Positions 41,009 through 50,073 of a DNA stretch of 64,000 nt are shown here, in pieces (the stretch's first letter is position 1; each line of letters begins with the position of its first letter). Under the pieces are notes generated by a model. The model was not told where the DNA came from. It did no database searches and worked only from the letters and a program-made list of their open reading frames with translations. A program made the position numbers and the translations under genes. This DNA is from an uncultured Alcanivorax sp. (lineage in GTDB: Bacteria; Pseudomonadota; Gammaproteobacteria; Pseudomonadales; Alcanivoracaceae). The stretch covers positions 248,001-312,000 of the forward strand of contig NZ_CAMYIV010000012.1 in NCBI RefSeq assembly GCF_947258575.1, written 5' to 3'.

Positions 41009-42784
41009 ATGGCGACCTATAAAGCGCCCCTCGAGGACATGCGTTTTGTTCTCAACGATGTGTTCAAAGCGGATCAGCTGTGGGCCTCCATGCCTGCCAC
41101 CGCCGAGGTAACTCGCGACCTGTCCGACGCCATTCTGGAAGAAGCGGGCAAGATGACCGAAGGCTTGCTGTTCCCGCTGAACCGTAACGGTGACGAGCAG
41201 GGCTGCACCTGGAACGACGGTGAAGTGACCACCCCGGACGGCTTCAAGGATGCCTTCAAGACCTTTGCGGAAAACGGCTGGAGCGCGTTTTCCGGTAACC
41301 CGGAATTCGGTGGTCAGGGCATGCCCAAGTCCCTGGCGGTGCTGTTCGAGGAAATGATGCACAGCGCCTGCTCCTCCTTCGCCCTGTATCCTGCACTCAC
41401 CAGCGGCGCCTGCCTGGCCGTTGATGCCCACGCCAGCCAGGAACTGAAAGAGCAGTATCTGCCTAAGCTCTACAGTGGTGAGTGGAGCGGCACCATGTGC
41501 CTGACCGAGCCTCACTCCGGTACCGATCTGGGTATTCTGCGTACCAAGGCCGAGCCCAACGACGACGGTTCCTTCAATATCACCGGCACCAAGATTTTCA
41601 TCACCGGTGGTGAGCACGACATGACCAGCAACCATATTCACCTGGTGCTGGCGAAACTGCCGGATGCCCCGGCCGGCTCCAAGGGGATTTCCCTGTTCCT
41701 GGTGCCCAAGTTCCTGCCCGACGCAGACAACAACGCCGGCGAGCGCAACGGTGCCACCTGTGGCTCCATCGAACACAAGATGGGCATCAAGGGCTCTGCC
41801 ACCTGTGTAATGAACTTCGACGACGCCAAGGGCTGGATCATCGGCGAGCCGAATCAGGGGCTGGCCTGCATGTTCACCATGATGAACTATGAGCGTCTGT
41901 CCATTGGCCTGCAGGGCCTGGGCCTGGGTGAAGTGAGCTACCAGAGCGCGGTGGACTATGCCCGCGAACGTCTGCAGGGCCGCAGCGCCACTGGCGCGAA
42001 AAACCCCAATGGTCCGGCGGACCCGATCATCGTTCACGGCGACGTGCGTCGCATGCTGATGAACATGCGCGCCATCAATGAAGGCGGCCGCGCCCTGGCC
42101 GCCTATGTCGGGATGCAACTGGATACCGCCAAGTTCAGCGAAGACGCGGACGCCAAGAAAAAGGCGGAAGATCGGGTGGCCCTGCTGACACCGGTGGCCA
42201 AGGCCTTCTTTACCGACCGGGGGCTGGACACCACTATCACCGGGCAGCAGGTCTTCGGTGGCCACGGTTATATCCGTGAGTGGGGCATGGAGCAGTTCGT
42301 GCGCGACTGCCGCATCTCCCAGATCTACGAAGGCACAAACGGCATCCAGGCTCTGGACCTGGCGGGCCGTAAAGTGGCGCGTAATGGCGGCAAGTCTGTT
42401 GAGGCGTTCCTGGCGGATGCCCAGGCCTGGGCCGAGGAAAACAGCGCAAACGGCCAGCTGGCTACCATCAGCAGTGAGCTGCAGGCGGCGCTGACCCTGC
42501 TCAAGGACGCCACCGACGAACTGCTGTCCCAGGCGGCCAGCAATCCGGACGCCATCAGCGCTGCCGCGGTGGAGTATCTGGACCTGTTCGGCTATGTGCT
42601 CTATGCCTGGCTGTGGGCGCAGATGCTGGCAGCCACCGATGGTCGTGACGACGATTTCGCCAAGGCCAAGCGCGTCACCTGCCAGTACTACTTCCAGCGC
42701 GTCCTGCCCAAGGCCCATGCCTTGTTTGCCCAGATCAAGAGTGGGGCGGATACCATGATGGGTCTTGACGGCGAGTTGTTCTAA
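41009..42784 (+). CDS. acyl-CoA dehydrogenase, long paralogue 2
   Basis: A 591-residue paralogue of the enzyme at 36902-38698, with the same architecture: CLTEPHSGTDLG, GGHGYIREWGMEQFVRDCRIS, and catalytic Glu441 in YEGTNGIQ. The two genes sit only 2.3 kb apart, probably a duplication followed by divergence in chain-length preference. CGGGAG precedes the ATG by 8 nt. It has the shared promoter motif but not the PsrA-like sites, so its control may differ. Confidence 0.92.
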   Translation: MATYKAPLEDMRFVLNDVFKADQLWASMPATAEVTRDLSDAILEEAGKMTEGLLFPLNRNGDEQGCTWNDGEVTTPDGFKDAFKTFAENGWSAFSGNPEFGGQGMPKSLAVLFEEMMHSACSSFALYPALTSGACLAVDAHASQELKEQYLPKLYSGEWSGTMCLTEPHSGTDLGILRTKAEPNDDGSFNITGTKIFITGGEHDMTSNHIHLVLAKLPDAPAGSKGISLFLVPKFLPDADNNAGERNGATCGSIEHKMGIKGSATCVMNFDDAKGWIIGEPNQGLACMFTMMNYERLSIGLQGLGLGEVSYQSAVDYARERLQGRSATGAKNPNGPADPIIVHGDVRRMLMNMRAINEGGRALAAYVGMQLDTAKFSEDADAKKKAEDRVALLTPVAKAFFTDRGLDTTITGQQVFGGHGYIREWGMEQFVRDCRISQIYEGTNGIQALDLAGRKVARNGGKSVEAFLADAQAWAEENSANGQLATISSELQAALTLLKDATDELLSQAASNPDAISAAAVEYLDLFGYVLYAWLWAQMLAATDGRDDDFAKAKRVTCQYYFQRVLPKAHALFAQIKSGADTMMGLDGELF

Positions 42785-42785
42785 A

Positions 42786-42803
42786 TAGCTACGAGCTACG
42801 AGC
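42786..42803. repeat. short TAGCTACG heptamer repeat
   Basis: TAGCTACGAGCTACGAGC: two to three AGCTACG units right after the stop codon, the same unit as the array at 34921. Confidence 0.75.
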
Positions 42804-42840
42804 TAAAAAAAACCGCGCCCGAGAGGGTGCGGTTTTTTTG
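42804..42840. terminator. rho-independent terminator
   Basis: A8 then ACCGCGCCC, loop GAGAG, GGTGCGGT, seven T's. Poly-A on one side and poly-T on the other make it usable in both directions; the EndA-like gene converges on it. Confidence 0.92.
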
Positions 42841-42921
42841 TTTTGGGGCAGCGCGGAGTAAAAAGGCTGGTCGTTACCAGGGTGCTTTCTTCGCGTCGAA
42901 GCTAGAAGCTAGAAGCTGCCC

Positions 42922-43557
42922 TTACGGAAACTGCATATTCAACGGCGAGCTGCCTTGCAGTGATTCCGCGCGGTCCGGTTCGTCGATGAAGGGGTTGCGG
43001 TTGCCCTGTACCTGTTCGATCACGTTGTTGCGGCGGCGTTCCTCGTCATCCACCGGGTCATTCCGGTGCCAGCGCTGGTACATTTCCAGCGTGCCCAGCA
43101 GGGGGATGTCGTAGCGGTCGTACAGATACAGCATGGCCCTGGCCACATCTCCCTTGGCGGATTGCGGTGGCTCGAACACCTGGAAGGCTTGTTTGTAACC
43201 ACACTCTGCATCAGTGGCCGTGGTGGTAGGCAGGTCGCCAAACAGGGTTCGCCGCCGGTCCAGTTCGGCACGTCGGGTTACCGGGAACAGGCTGTGGCGG
43301 TCCCGGGACACATCGACAAACTGCGGTTTGCTCTGACACAAGCGGCTGGTTCGGCAACCAAAGTGCTGGGCCAGTCGGCGTTCATCATAAATGTGTTCGA
43401 TGGAGACCCGGTCACCGGGTTGGAAAACTTCCTGACAGTAAAGCGTCTTGCCACCGTTGGCATACACCTGCTTGAGGAACTGACGCTCAGGTGTATCCCC
43501 ATGGCTGGTGGCTACGGGCAAGAAAAATGCCAATAGCACCAGTGAAAACTTATTCAT
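42922..43557 (-). CDS. EndA/endonuclease I-type secreted nuclease
   Basis: A 211-residue exported nuclease (signal peptide ending near ATS). The C-terminal WHRNDPVDDEERRRNNVIEQVQGNRNPFID matches endonuclease I, the non-specific DNase/RNase of Vibrio and Aeromonas. The N-terminal motif IEHIYD replaces the usual WEHVVP catalytic stretch, but keeps a His. Eight cysteines may form disulfides. Function in DNA scavenging or competence is inferred. Confidence 0.85.
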   Translation of the reverse strand: MNKFSLVLLAFFLPVATSHGDTPERQFLKQVYANGGKTLYCQEVFQPGDRVSIEHIYDERRLAQHFGCRTSRLCQSKPQFVDVSRDRHSLFPVTRRAELDRRRTLFGDLPTTTATDAECGYKQAFQVFEPPQSAKGDVARAMLYLYDRYDIPLLGTLEMYQRWHRNDPVDDEERRRNNVIEQVQGNRNPFIDEPDRAESLQGSSPLNMQFP

Positions 43558-43663
43558 ATTGTGAGCCCCGTCACATGTCTGCTCTTGCCATCTTAGCCCC
43601 CAAAGCCAGAGTGACAGCTATTTACAATGTATACCGGGGTGACGAATGGTGCCAATGGCGGGA

Positions 43664-44275
43664 CTAGTGGTTGTCTAACAAAAAAGTAACGCAGTCCTGG
43701 ATATGTGCGCTGATCGCACTTTTCGCAGGCAGTTGCTCCGGTGTCAGCAGGGCGCAAAGCTGGAACTCTGCTTTCACCATGCCCAGAAGCTGGCGGGCAG
43801 TATGGGGGGTAGGTAGCCCGGCAGGAAGCTGGCCCTGCCGTTGCAAGTGGTCCAGATACCTCTCCAGCTCACTGAGCAACAATGCCGGGCCCGGCTGGTA
43901 GGCGCTTCGGCTCAGTTCTGGGAAGGCTGGCGCCTGAGTGATCAACAGCCGGTACAGCTCCAGGTTCACCGGCTCCAGCAAGGCAAATACAAAGTTCTTG
44001 GCCAACATCGTCAGCCCTTCCCGTGCAGACATGCCGATCACATCAATGGAACGGACTTCCTCGACCAGCTTGTCGGTGTGGTAGCGAATCACCGCGCCGA
44101 ACAGGCCCTGCTTGTCACCAAAATAGTCATAGAGACTGCGCCGGGAGCCTCCGGCCCGGGCAATGATCATGTCCAGGGTGGTGCCTTCGTATCCATGCTG
44201 AAGAAAGGCATCGGTGGCAGCGTCCAGAATCGCCTGGCGACGTTTCTGGCCGCGCTGGCTGAGGGGCTGACTCAT
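43664..44275 (-). CDS. TetR-family repressor
   Basis: A 203-residue repressor with an N-terminal TetR helix-turn-helix (residues ~14-60, AILDAATDAFLQHGYEGTTLDMIIARAGGSRRSLYDYFGDKQGL split by the recognition helix) and a C-terminal ligand domain of unknown specificity. It shares its strand with the EndA-like gene 106 bp downstream. It is not a clear PsrA: the ligand-domain sequence could not be matched. Divergent from the flp operon across the AT-rich leader. Confidence 0.85.
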   Translation of the reverse strand: MSQPLSQRGQKRRQAILDAATDAFLQHGYEGTTLDMIIARAGGSRRSLYDYFGDKQGLFGAVIRYHTDKLVEEVRSIDVIGMSAREGLTMLAKNFVFALLEPVNLELYRLLITQAPAFPELSRSAYQPGPALLLSELERYLDHLQRQGQLPAGLPTPHTARQLLGMVKAEFQLCALLTPEQLPAKSAISAHIQDCVTFLLDNH

Positions 44276-44838
44276 GATTACGGGCCTGTTGCGGTTTTAT
44301 AAAGGGTACTGAACAGGACACTTTTGGGCAATTTATTGCCGCCATATCCGCTGTGGGCAAGAAAAAGCCGTGAATATGCTGTGAAAGCCTTCCTTCATAG
44401 CAATAAAGATAAAAATAAAAAAAGTTTGAAAGAAAAAAAGGATATATGGCGCCGGGGTTTTAATACGGCGAACGTTGTTCGAAATGAGATTTGGGTTCTT
44501 TGGTTACGATATGGCTTACAACGAAAGTACTAACTTAACATTCTAAATTTATCATTTAATTCAATGGTTTGCAGTGTTATTCCTGCTTTAACTCATATGG
44601 GGTATGGGGTATCTCATTGATTCAGTGGGGAAAAAGCCGAGCGAGGAACGGTGTTCAACTTTCCTGAAAAAAGCAGGTTACAGAAACATTAATTCTCCAC
44701 ACAGCAAATAAATACCTTTGTCCTTTGTGCAAGCGCCAAATGATGTATGTCCGCATTGTTTATGTGATCAGCTTTGCAAAGCTGACATATTTTACAGGCG
44801 GCTAACTAAAGGAAAGTTTGATGTCTGGAGGACAAGTC
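44276..44838. other. AT-rich leader of the Tad/Flp locus
   Basis: 563 bp, visibly richer in A and T than any other stretch here (poly-A run around 44408-44445). It contains the 18 bp palindrome at 44768-44785 and a weak -24/-12-like match near 44502 (TTGG-N10-GCT). The frames inside it have no family similarity or ribosome site. Low GC in front of a surface-structure operon suits silencing by an H-NS-like protein; this is inference. Confidence 0.5.
44768..44785. promoter_or_regulatory. perfect 18 bp palindrome before flp
   Basis: TCAGCTTTG-CAAAGCTGA, 54 bp before the flp start. Likely an operator for a dimeric regulator or a small leader hairpin; the regulator is unknown. Confidence 0.55.
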
Positions 44839-45018
44839 ATGAAACAGCTGTTTATGCAATTCATCAAAGAAGAAGACGGGGCCACCATGGTGGAATACGC
44901 AATCCTGGTCGCTCTGATTTCCGTGGTCGCTATTGCAACGATTGTTCTTATCGGTCAGGAGGTGAACACATCCTTCGAAACCGTTAACACAGAACTGACC
45001 GCTGCAAACGCTGAATAA
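44839..45018 (+). CDS. flp: Flp/Fap-type pilin
   Basis: A 59-residue type IVb pilin precursor. The prepilin site is G14|ATMVEYA: Glu at +5 and Tyr at +6, as in all Flp pilins, followed by a ~20-residue hydrophobic helix (ILVALISVVAIATIVLIG). GGAGGA precedes the ATG at 44839. First gene of the Tad locus and structural subunit of the pilus. Confidence 0.95.
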   Translation: MKQLFMQFIKEEDGATMVEYAILVALISVVAIATIVLIGQEVNTSFETVNTELTAANAE

Positions 45019-45040
45019 CTGATATAGCTGATCCAGAAAC

Positions 45041-45074
45041 TCTGCCCGCCGCAAGGCGGGCAGAGGAGGTGATC
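45041..45074 (+). promoter_or_regulatory. GNRA hairpin and extended ribosome site
   Basis: Ten-base-pair stem TCTGCCCGCC / GGCGGGCAGA with a GCAA tetraloop (45041-45064), followed by AGGAGGTGATC (45064-45074), 11 nt complementary to the 16S rRNA 3' end, 5 nt before the prepilin peptidase ATG. The hairpin has no T-run; it may protect the flp message or separate it from the downstream genes. Confidence 0.65.
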
Positions 45075-45079
45075 CGGAA

Positions 45080-45580
45080 ATGGTGACTCTTGTTCTGACC
45101 TTATCCCTATTGATGCCGGCGGTGTATTACGACATCACCGAAAGGCGAATCCCGAATCGTCTTATCGCGATTTTTATTCTTGTTATTCCTGCCGTTCTAT
45201 TTCTCGTGCAAGGTGCCTCCGTGTTGCCCTCGCACTTTGCTGCCGCAGGAATTGTTTTTCTCTCGGTTTTTGTTTTCTGGTTATTGGGCTGGCTGGGGGC
45301 TGGTGATGTGAAGTTGCTGGCGCTTGTTGCTCTGATAGCCGGGCTCTCCCTGGTTCCTGAATTATTACTGAATACAGCGCTGTGCGGCCTTGTATTGGCG
45401 GTACTGGCGATAGTTGCGAAAGGCGCATTTCGACAAACAGGAAAAAGATTGTTTGCAGTGGTACGAGGTGCCCCTGTCGGTGAAATAGAGCAGGACGGCA
45501 GTCAGGCAAAATTACCGTATGCGGTGGCCATCGCTGCCGGTGCGGTACTCACAGTTTCAGGTGTATCGCCGCTACCGTAA
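45080..45580 (+). CDS. tadV: prepilin peptidase (A24, CpaA/TadV)
   Basis: A 166-residue membrane aspartyl peptidase that processes Flp. The two catalytic aspartates are in YYDITERRIPN and GAGDVKLL, typical of A24 peptidases lacking the methylase domain. Five to six membrane segments. The start has an exceptional ribosome site (see 45041-45074). Confidence 0.92.
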   Translation: MVTLVLTLSLLMPAVYYDITERRIPNRLIAIFILVIPAVLFLVQGASVLPSHFAAAGIVFLSVFVFWLLGWLGAGDVKLLALVALIAGLSLVPELLLNTALCGLVLAVLAIVAKGAFRQTGKRLFAVVRGAPVGEIEQDGSQAKLPYAVAIAAGAVLTVSGVSPLP

Positions 45581-45623
45581 TAACAGTGGGTGATACGGGA
45601 AGGGACGGAAAAGGAGATTCCTC

Positions 45624-46496
45624 ATGCAGTTGCGACCGCTATTGATTCTTCTGGTGGCCATTATTCTGGGTGGGCTTACGGTCTACCTAGTGAACCAGTT
45701 TCTACAACGAGAAGTGAGCAGCCGAGCGGATATGCGAACCATCGCCACCGTGCCGGTGGTGGTGGCAGCAGCGGATCTGAACAGTGGAACCCGGCTGGAT
45801 GAGGTGCTGCTTAATGTGGTGGATTGGCCGGAATCCAGTGTTCCTGAGGGTGCGTTTCGGACCAAGTCCGCACTGCTTCAAGACAAGCCTCCGCTTATTC
45901 TGACCCAGGCGATCAAGGGTGAGCCGATTCTGAAATACAAGCTTTCACCGTACGGTGCCCGAGGTGGCCTGCCTGCCAAAATCCCTGAAGACAAGCGTGC
46001 CTTGACGCTGTCGGTGAATGAGATAACCGGGGCCGGTGGTTTTGTGATGCCGGGCGATTATGTCGATGTGCTTCACACCACCACGTTCGGGCGTTCTGAC
46101 AAAAATCCGGTGACGCGGGTGATTTTGCAAAATGCCAAAGTGCTGGGGATCGACCAGCGCTCCAGCGAAACCGATACCGAACCGAAAGTGGTCAACGCTA
46201 TCACTATTCTGGTCGCCCCTTTTGATGGCCAGCGTATTGTTCTGGCTGCCAAAACGGGTGACCTGAATCTGTTGCTGAGAAACGAGTTCGACGCATCCAT
46301 TGTCGAGACCGAATTGGTGACCTACAAGGATCTTCTGACAGAGGAGCCGGCTCGGGAAACCAAAGTGGTTCGCCGTGTTCGGCGTGCGCCTCCCAAACCA
46401 CAGGTTGAAGTGATTCGTGGTCTGGAAGTGGAAAATCAGACGGTGAAGGAAGGTGAAGTTCGCCAGCAAACGCCTGCACCGGCCGGCGCGCAATAG
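45624..46496 (+). CDS. rcpC: Flp pilus assembly protein CpaB/RcpC
   Basis: A 290-residue periplasmic/outer-membrane channel partner. N-terminal membrane helix (LLILLVAIILGGLTVYLV) and SAF-like domain (VPVVVAAADLNSGTRLDEVLL), then the family's GGFVMPGDYVDVLHT stretch. It works with the secretin encoded next. The C-terminal tail is rich in Pro, Arg and Gln. Confidence 0.93.
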   Translation: MQLRPLLILLVAIILGGLTVYLVNQFLQREVSSRADMRTIATVPVVVAAADLNSGTRLDEVLLNVVDWPESSVPEGAFRTKSALLQDKPPLILTQAIKGEPILKYKLSPYGARGGLPAKIPEDKRALTLSVNEITGAGGFVMPGDYVDVLHTTTFGRSDKNPVTRVILQNAKVLGIDQRSSETDTEPKVVNAITILVAPFDGQRIVLAAKTGDLNLLLRNEFDASIVETELVTYKDLLTEEPARETKVVRRVRRAPPKPQVEVIRGLEVENQTVKEGEVRQQTPAPAGAQ

Positions 46497-46516
46497 GATT
46501 CCAGGGAGGAAGGAGA

Positions 46517-47980
46517 ATGAAGATGCATACAGAAATTCGGTTATCAGGCTGGTCAATGTGTGTGTTAGCGACATTGATGATGGCGATGATATCAAGCGTG
46601 CATGCGGTAGAAGGTTACGAGCTGCAGTTCAGTGATGGTTTACAGAAAGAGGAGCTGTCGCTGTCTCTGGGAAAATCCCAAATGATCTACTCGCCGTCGC
46701 CATTGGATCAGGTTGTTATTGGTAATCCGGAAATCGCGGATATCAAGCTTCTGTCATCCCGGCATGTGCTGATTCTGGGGATGAAACCGGGCCATACCAA
46801 CCTGGCGTTTCGCGACAAGAATCGAAATCTGGTCGCGCTGATGGATGTGATTGTCGGTTACGACATGGATCAGATGAAGCGCCGCATCTATGAATTGATG
46901 CCGGAAGAAGACGGCATCCAGATTCGCGGCGCCAATGATCAGGTAATACTCTCTGGCAAGGCATCCAGTGTGATGGCCATGGAGCAAGCCCTGTCTGTAG
47001 CGCGCAGCTTTGCCCCCAAGGAGAAGGTGGTCAATATGCTGGAAGTGGGTGGTGGCACCCAGGTGATGCTGGAAGTGCGTATCGCCGAGATCAAGAGGAC
47101 GTCTCTCCAGGAGTTGGGTGTCAGCCTGCAGGCGTTTAACCAGGACGGGGTCAAGACACTGGCCACCGCCACGGGTATCGCGCCCAATAATATTCCCTTC
47201 CTGTCATCCGTCTTTACCGATCCAGCCTCCACTATCTTCGGTTATAACGGTATCAGTGTGCGGCTTGATGCACTGGAACGTGAAGGGCTTGCCAAAGTGC
47301 TGGCAAAACCCAATCTGACGGCCCTGTCCGGTCAGGAAGCCAGTTTCCTGGCCGGTGGAGAGGTGGCTATTCCGGTGGCTCAGGATGGTGATGAGGGCAA
47401 TGTCACCATCACGGTGGAGTTCAAGGAATTTGGTGTCGGCCTCAAGTTCGTGCCCACAGTGCTGTCAGATGACAGCATCAACATCAAGTTGAATGCGGAA
47501 GTCTCCGCCATTGATCCTTCCAATGGCTTCCAGGCGTCCGGTTTCAATATTCCCGGGTTTGTCACAAGACGTACCGGCACCACGGTGGAGATGGCTGATG
47601 GGCAGGCGTTTGCCATTGCCGGCCTGATCCAGGATGACCTGAATAATGTGATCAGTCAGGTGCCTGGCCTGGGAAGCATCCCCGTGCTGGGGGCCTTGTT
47701 TCGTTCCACCGAGTTCAAGCGCAACGAAAGTGAGCTGGTGGTGATTGTGACGCCGAAACTGGTGACGCCGAAACGGGTCGATCAGTACGCATTGCCCACG
47801 GATGTTTTCGTTCCCCCCAGTGATATCGACCAGTACTTGATGGGCTTTCTTGAGCACAAGCCCACCCGGAATCGCAATGCCCGTGAGCAGGAAAATGATC
47901 CGTCTCAGGACACGTCAAGCCGTGGTGGTTTGCATGGAAAGTTCGGCCACCAGATCAGGGAGGTAGCTAACAATGAATAG
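46517..47980 (+). CDS. rcpA: Flp pilus secretin CpaC/RcpA
   Basis: A 487-residue outer-membrane secretin. A signal peptide (to AVEG), an N-terminal domain with LSLGKSQMIYSPSPLDQVVIGNP, a BON-like region, and a C-terminal secretin domain (VPGLGSIPVLGALFRSTEFKRNESELVVIVTPKLV). GGAGGAAGGAGA directly precedes the ATG. It overlaps the small lipoprotein by 8 nt. Confidence 0.94.
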   Translation: MKMHTEIRLSGWSMCVLATLMMAMISSVHAVEGYELQFSDGLQKEELSLSLGKSQMIYSPSPLDQVVIGNPEIADIKLLSSRHVLILGMKPGHTNLAFRDKNRNLVALMDVIVGYDMDQMKRRIYELMPEEDGIQIRGANDQVILSGKASSVMAMEQALSVARSFAPKEKVVNMLEVGGGTQVMLEVRIAEIKRTSLQELGVSLQAFNQDGVKTLATATGIAPNNIPFLSSVFTDPASTIFGYNGISVRLDALEREGLAKVLAKPNLTALSGQEASFLAGGEVAIPVAQDGDEGNVTITVEFKEFGVGLKFVPTVLSDDSINIKLNAEVSAIDPSNGFQASGFNIPGFVTRRTGTTVEMADGQAFAIAGLIQDDLNNVISQVPGLGSIPVLGALFRSTEFKRNESELVVIVTPKLVTPKRVDQYALPTDVFVPPSDIDQYLMGFLEHKPTRNRNAREQENDPSQDTSSRGGLHGKFGHQIREVANNE

Positions 47981-48227
47981 GATACTGACAGTGCTAATGG
48001 TGATTTTTCTCAGCGGCTGCGCAAGAGAATCCCTGCGGCCGGATTATGGCTATAGCGTGGATCACAATAACCAGGTTCAGGTTATCAATCCGGATGCTCG
48101 CTACAAGGATCATCCTGTCATCAGCACCCATGGCGGGAAGCTGGATGCGGGATACGAACGCTTCCTGAAAGATGATGGAAAAGTGGAAGAAGGAAGGATC
48201 GTGGAGGATGTCTCCAGCTCCAACTGA
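47973..48227 (+). CDS. small lipoprotein in the Tad locus
   Basis: An 84-residue lipoprotein (lipobox IFLSGC, Cys16) in the position where other Tad loci carry CpaD/RcpB. No similarity to CpaD was recognised and it is much shorter. It may be a pilotin-like partner of the secretin. Overlap with rcpA implies coupled translation. Confidence 0.78.
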   Translation: MNRILTVLMVIFLSGCARESLRPDYGYSVDHNNQVQVINPDARYKDHPVISTHGGKLDAGYERFLKDDGKVEEGRIVEDVSSSN

Positions 48228-48242
48228 TGGAAAAGGACGAAA

Positions 48243-49601
48243 ATGATGAAAAGGCAGCAGCGTGGCGCCTATATGGTGATGATGGCGATACTGATCGTGA
48301 TACTGATCGGTGTTGCTGCTCTGGCCATTGATGTCGGGCGGGTTCTGATGATGCGAACCGATATGCAGAATGCGGCGGATGCTGCTGCCCTGGCTGCGGC
48401 TGCTGAGCTGAATTCTGATAACAATGCTCAGGACCGTGCCCGTGCTGCGGCACGCGATTTGCTCGAGCATGATGCACGTTTTGCCCGTGTTACCGAATTA
48501 CTGGGAGCCACCGGGCTACCGGCAGGAGCCTTCGAGTTTTTCTGTGTCATCGGCAGTGAAACGGATGTTTCTCCATCCGATCCGGGCTTCAGTGACTTTT
48601 GCAGCGGTGCTGAAGTGGAGCCAGGCAAGTATGCGGCCACATCGGATGTGGATACGCATTATGTGAGAGTGACTCTTGATCCGGCACTGGCAGGAGATGG
48701 GGACCGATTTACCTCTGACCTGATTTTTTTACCGGTACTCGGCGCTCTGGGTATTGATACTGCGGATACGGCCACGGCAGTCACCAATGCGTTGGCAGGA
48801 CGAAATTTCTTTACCTGTAATTACCCCCCAATGGCCATGTGCGATCCCTGGGAATCCGAGGGCTCTCATTTCAGTGATGAAATGGAAGTGGGTGCACATA
48901 TCGAAATGCGCCAGCAGGGGTCCAACCAGTGGAGCAGTGGTAATTTCGGGTTCCTTCAGCCGCCGAACGCTGGGCCCGGAGCAAATGATGTGTCGCTGTT
49001 TATCGCTAACGAGGGTGACGTGGGCTGCCAGCCAGCAACGTTCACCACCCAGACTGGCTCAATGACGGCCAAGACCCGAGCCGGATGGAATACCCGGTTC
49101 GGTATTTATGACGGGCCCAACCCTTTCCAGAATTTTGACAGCGATTGGCCGCCGGCACCCAACGTGGTTCCGTATCCGCTGGACGCTAATTCAGATTCCA
49201 TCGATAGCCGTATCGGTGATGGTGACTGGGATTTTGATGCCTACTGGGCAGCAAACCATGGCTCACCTGCACCAAATGGCTGGAGCAACGTCAGCCGCCC
49301 AACCCGCTATGAGGTGTATCAGCACGAGATTGCCAATGATATTCCTGCGGCTGGGCAGCCGGCAGACCCGGCAGGTCCGGAGTCTCGGCGAGTCATGAAC
49401 ATGGCGGTATTGAGCTGCGAAGCATTAGGTATTACGGGAGGTAAGAAAAGTGGCGTGATTTTTCCCAGAGACGGTTTTGCCAGGATGTTTCTGGTGAAGC
49501 CGGCGGAAGGTCCTCCTAACGTGACGTTCTATGGGGAATTCATCGGCTGGGCCCAGGATACGGATGATAATTACCATGTGCAGATTCAACTGTATGAATA
49601 A
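48243..49601 (+). CDS. TadG-like pilus assembly protein
   Basis: A 452-residue protein with the PF13400 Tad N-terminus: RGAYMVMMAILIVILIGVAALAIDVGRVLMMRTDMQNAADAAALAAAA. The pseudopilin-type site lacks the Glu at +5 (Met instead), so cleavage by TadV is uncertain. The remainder is Asp/Pro/Gly-rich with paired cysteines (residues ~95-120, ~195-205) and no von Willebrand motif seen. Confidence 0.83.
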   Translation: MMKRQQRGAYMVMMAILIVILIGVAALAIDVGRVLMMRTDMQNAADAAALAAAAELNSDNNAQDRARAAARDLLEHDARFARVTELLGATGLPAGAFEFFCVIGSETDVSPSDPGFSDFCSGAEVEPGKYAATSDVDTHYVRVTLDPALAGDGDRFTSDLIFLPVLGALGIDTADTATAVTNALAGRNFFTCNYPPMAMCDPWESEGSHFSDEMEVGAHIEMRQQGSNQWSSGNFGFLQPPNAGPGANDVSLFIANEGDVGCQPATFTTQTGSMTAKTRAGWNTRFGIYDGPNPFQNFDSDWPPAPNVVPYPLDANSDSIDSRIGDGDWDFDAYWAANHGSPAPNGWSNVSRPTRYEVYQHEIANDIPAAGQPADPAGPESRRVMNMAVLSCEALGITGGKKSGVIFPRDGFARMFLVKPAEGPPNVTFYGEFIGWAQDTDDNYHVQIQLYE

Positions 49602-50073
49602 GTTGCCTGCACGTCAGGCAGGTGCAGCCATGGTGGAGTTTGCCATCCTGCTGCCGCTGATGATCGTGCTGGTGTTCGGTATTACCGAGATGGGCCGCGC
49701 TATCTACCAGCAAAACACCCTGAGCAAGGCAGTGGCGTCTGGCGCTCGTTATATGAGCCGTTCCGCACAAAGCGTGAATGCCGATTGCACGCAGGCAGGG
49801 CAGTGGGGTGCTTCCATCAATAATGCCGCAAATCTGGTGGCTTTTGGTAATCAGGCAGGAAACGGTAATGCCTTACTGCCAGACCTGAATGCGGGAGATG
49901 TGAGCTTCACACTGGAGCAGCGCATGGTCACCGGTGGTGATAACGCTTGCGTCATTATTGCCACAGCTTCAGTGGACTTCAGCGCCATCTTTGGCGACAC
50001 CATCGTGCCTTTCCTGGATCTGGGGCCTATCACTCTCAGTGCCACCGTGGAGGAGCGTTACCATGGTGAATAA
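49594..50073 (+). CDS. TadE-like pseudopilin
   Basis: A 159-residue pseudopilin with a prepilin site G|AAMVEFAILLPLMIVLVFG (Glu at +5), followed by a Cys-containing globular part. Its ATG overlaps the upstream stop by 8 nt and its stop overlaps the next start by 11 nt. The upstream codons of the frame lack signal. Confidence 0.85.
   Translation: MNKLPARQAGAAMVEFAILLPLMIVLVFGITEMGRAIYQQNTLSKAVASGARYMSRSAQSVNADCTQAGQWGASINNAANLVAFGNQAGNGNALLPDLNAGDVSFTLEQRMVTGGDNACVIIATASVDFSAIFGDTIVPFLDLGPITLSATVEERYHGE

Noticed and set aside
40970-42718. 582-codon open frame on the minus strand over the second acyl-CoA dehydrogenase
   Set aside because: Same effect as in the first paralogue; no coding sign of its own.
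44499-44519. -24/-12 promoter for flp
   Set aside because: GG and GC spacing fits, but the rest of the consensus is weak and the distance to flp is over 300 bp.
44324-44533. Small gene in the Tad leader
   Set aside because: 69 codons with no ribosome site or similarity, in AT-rich non-coding DNA.
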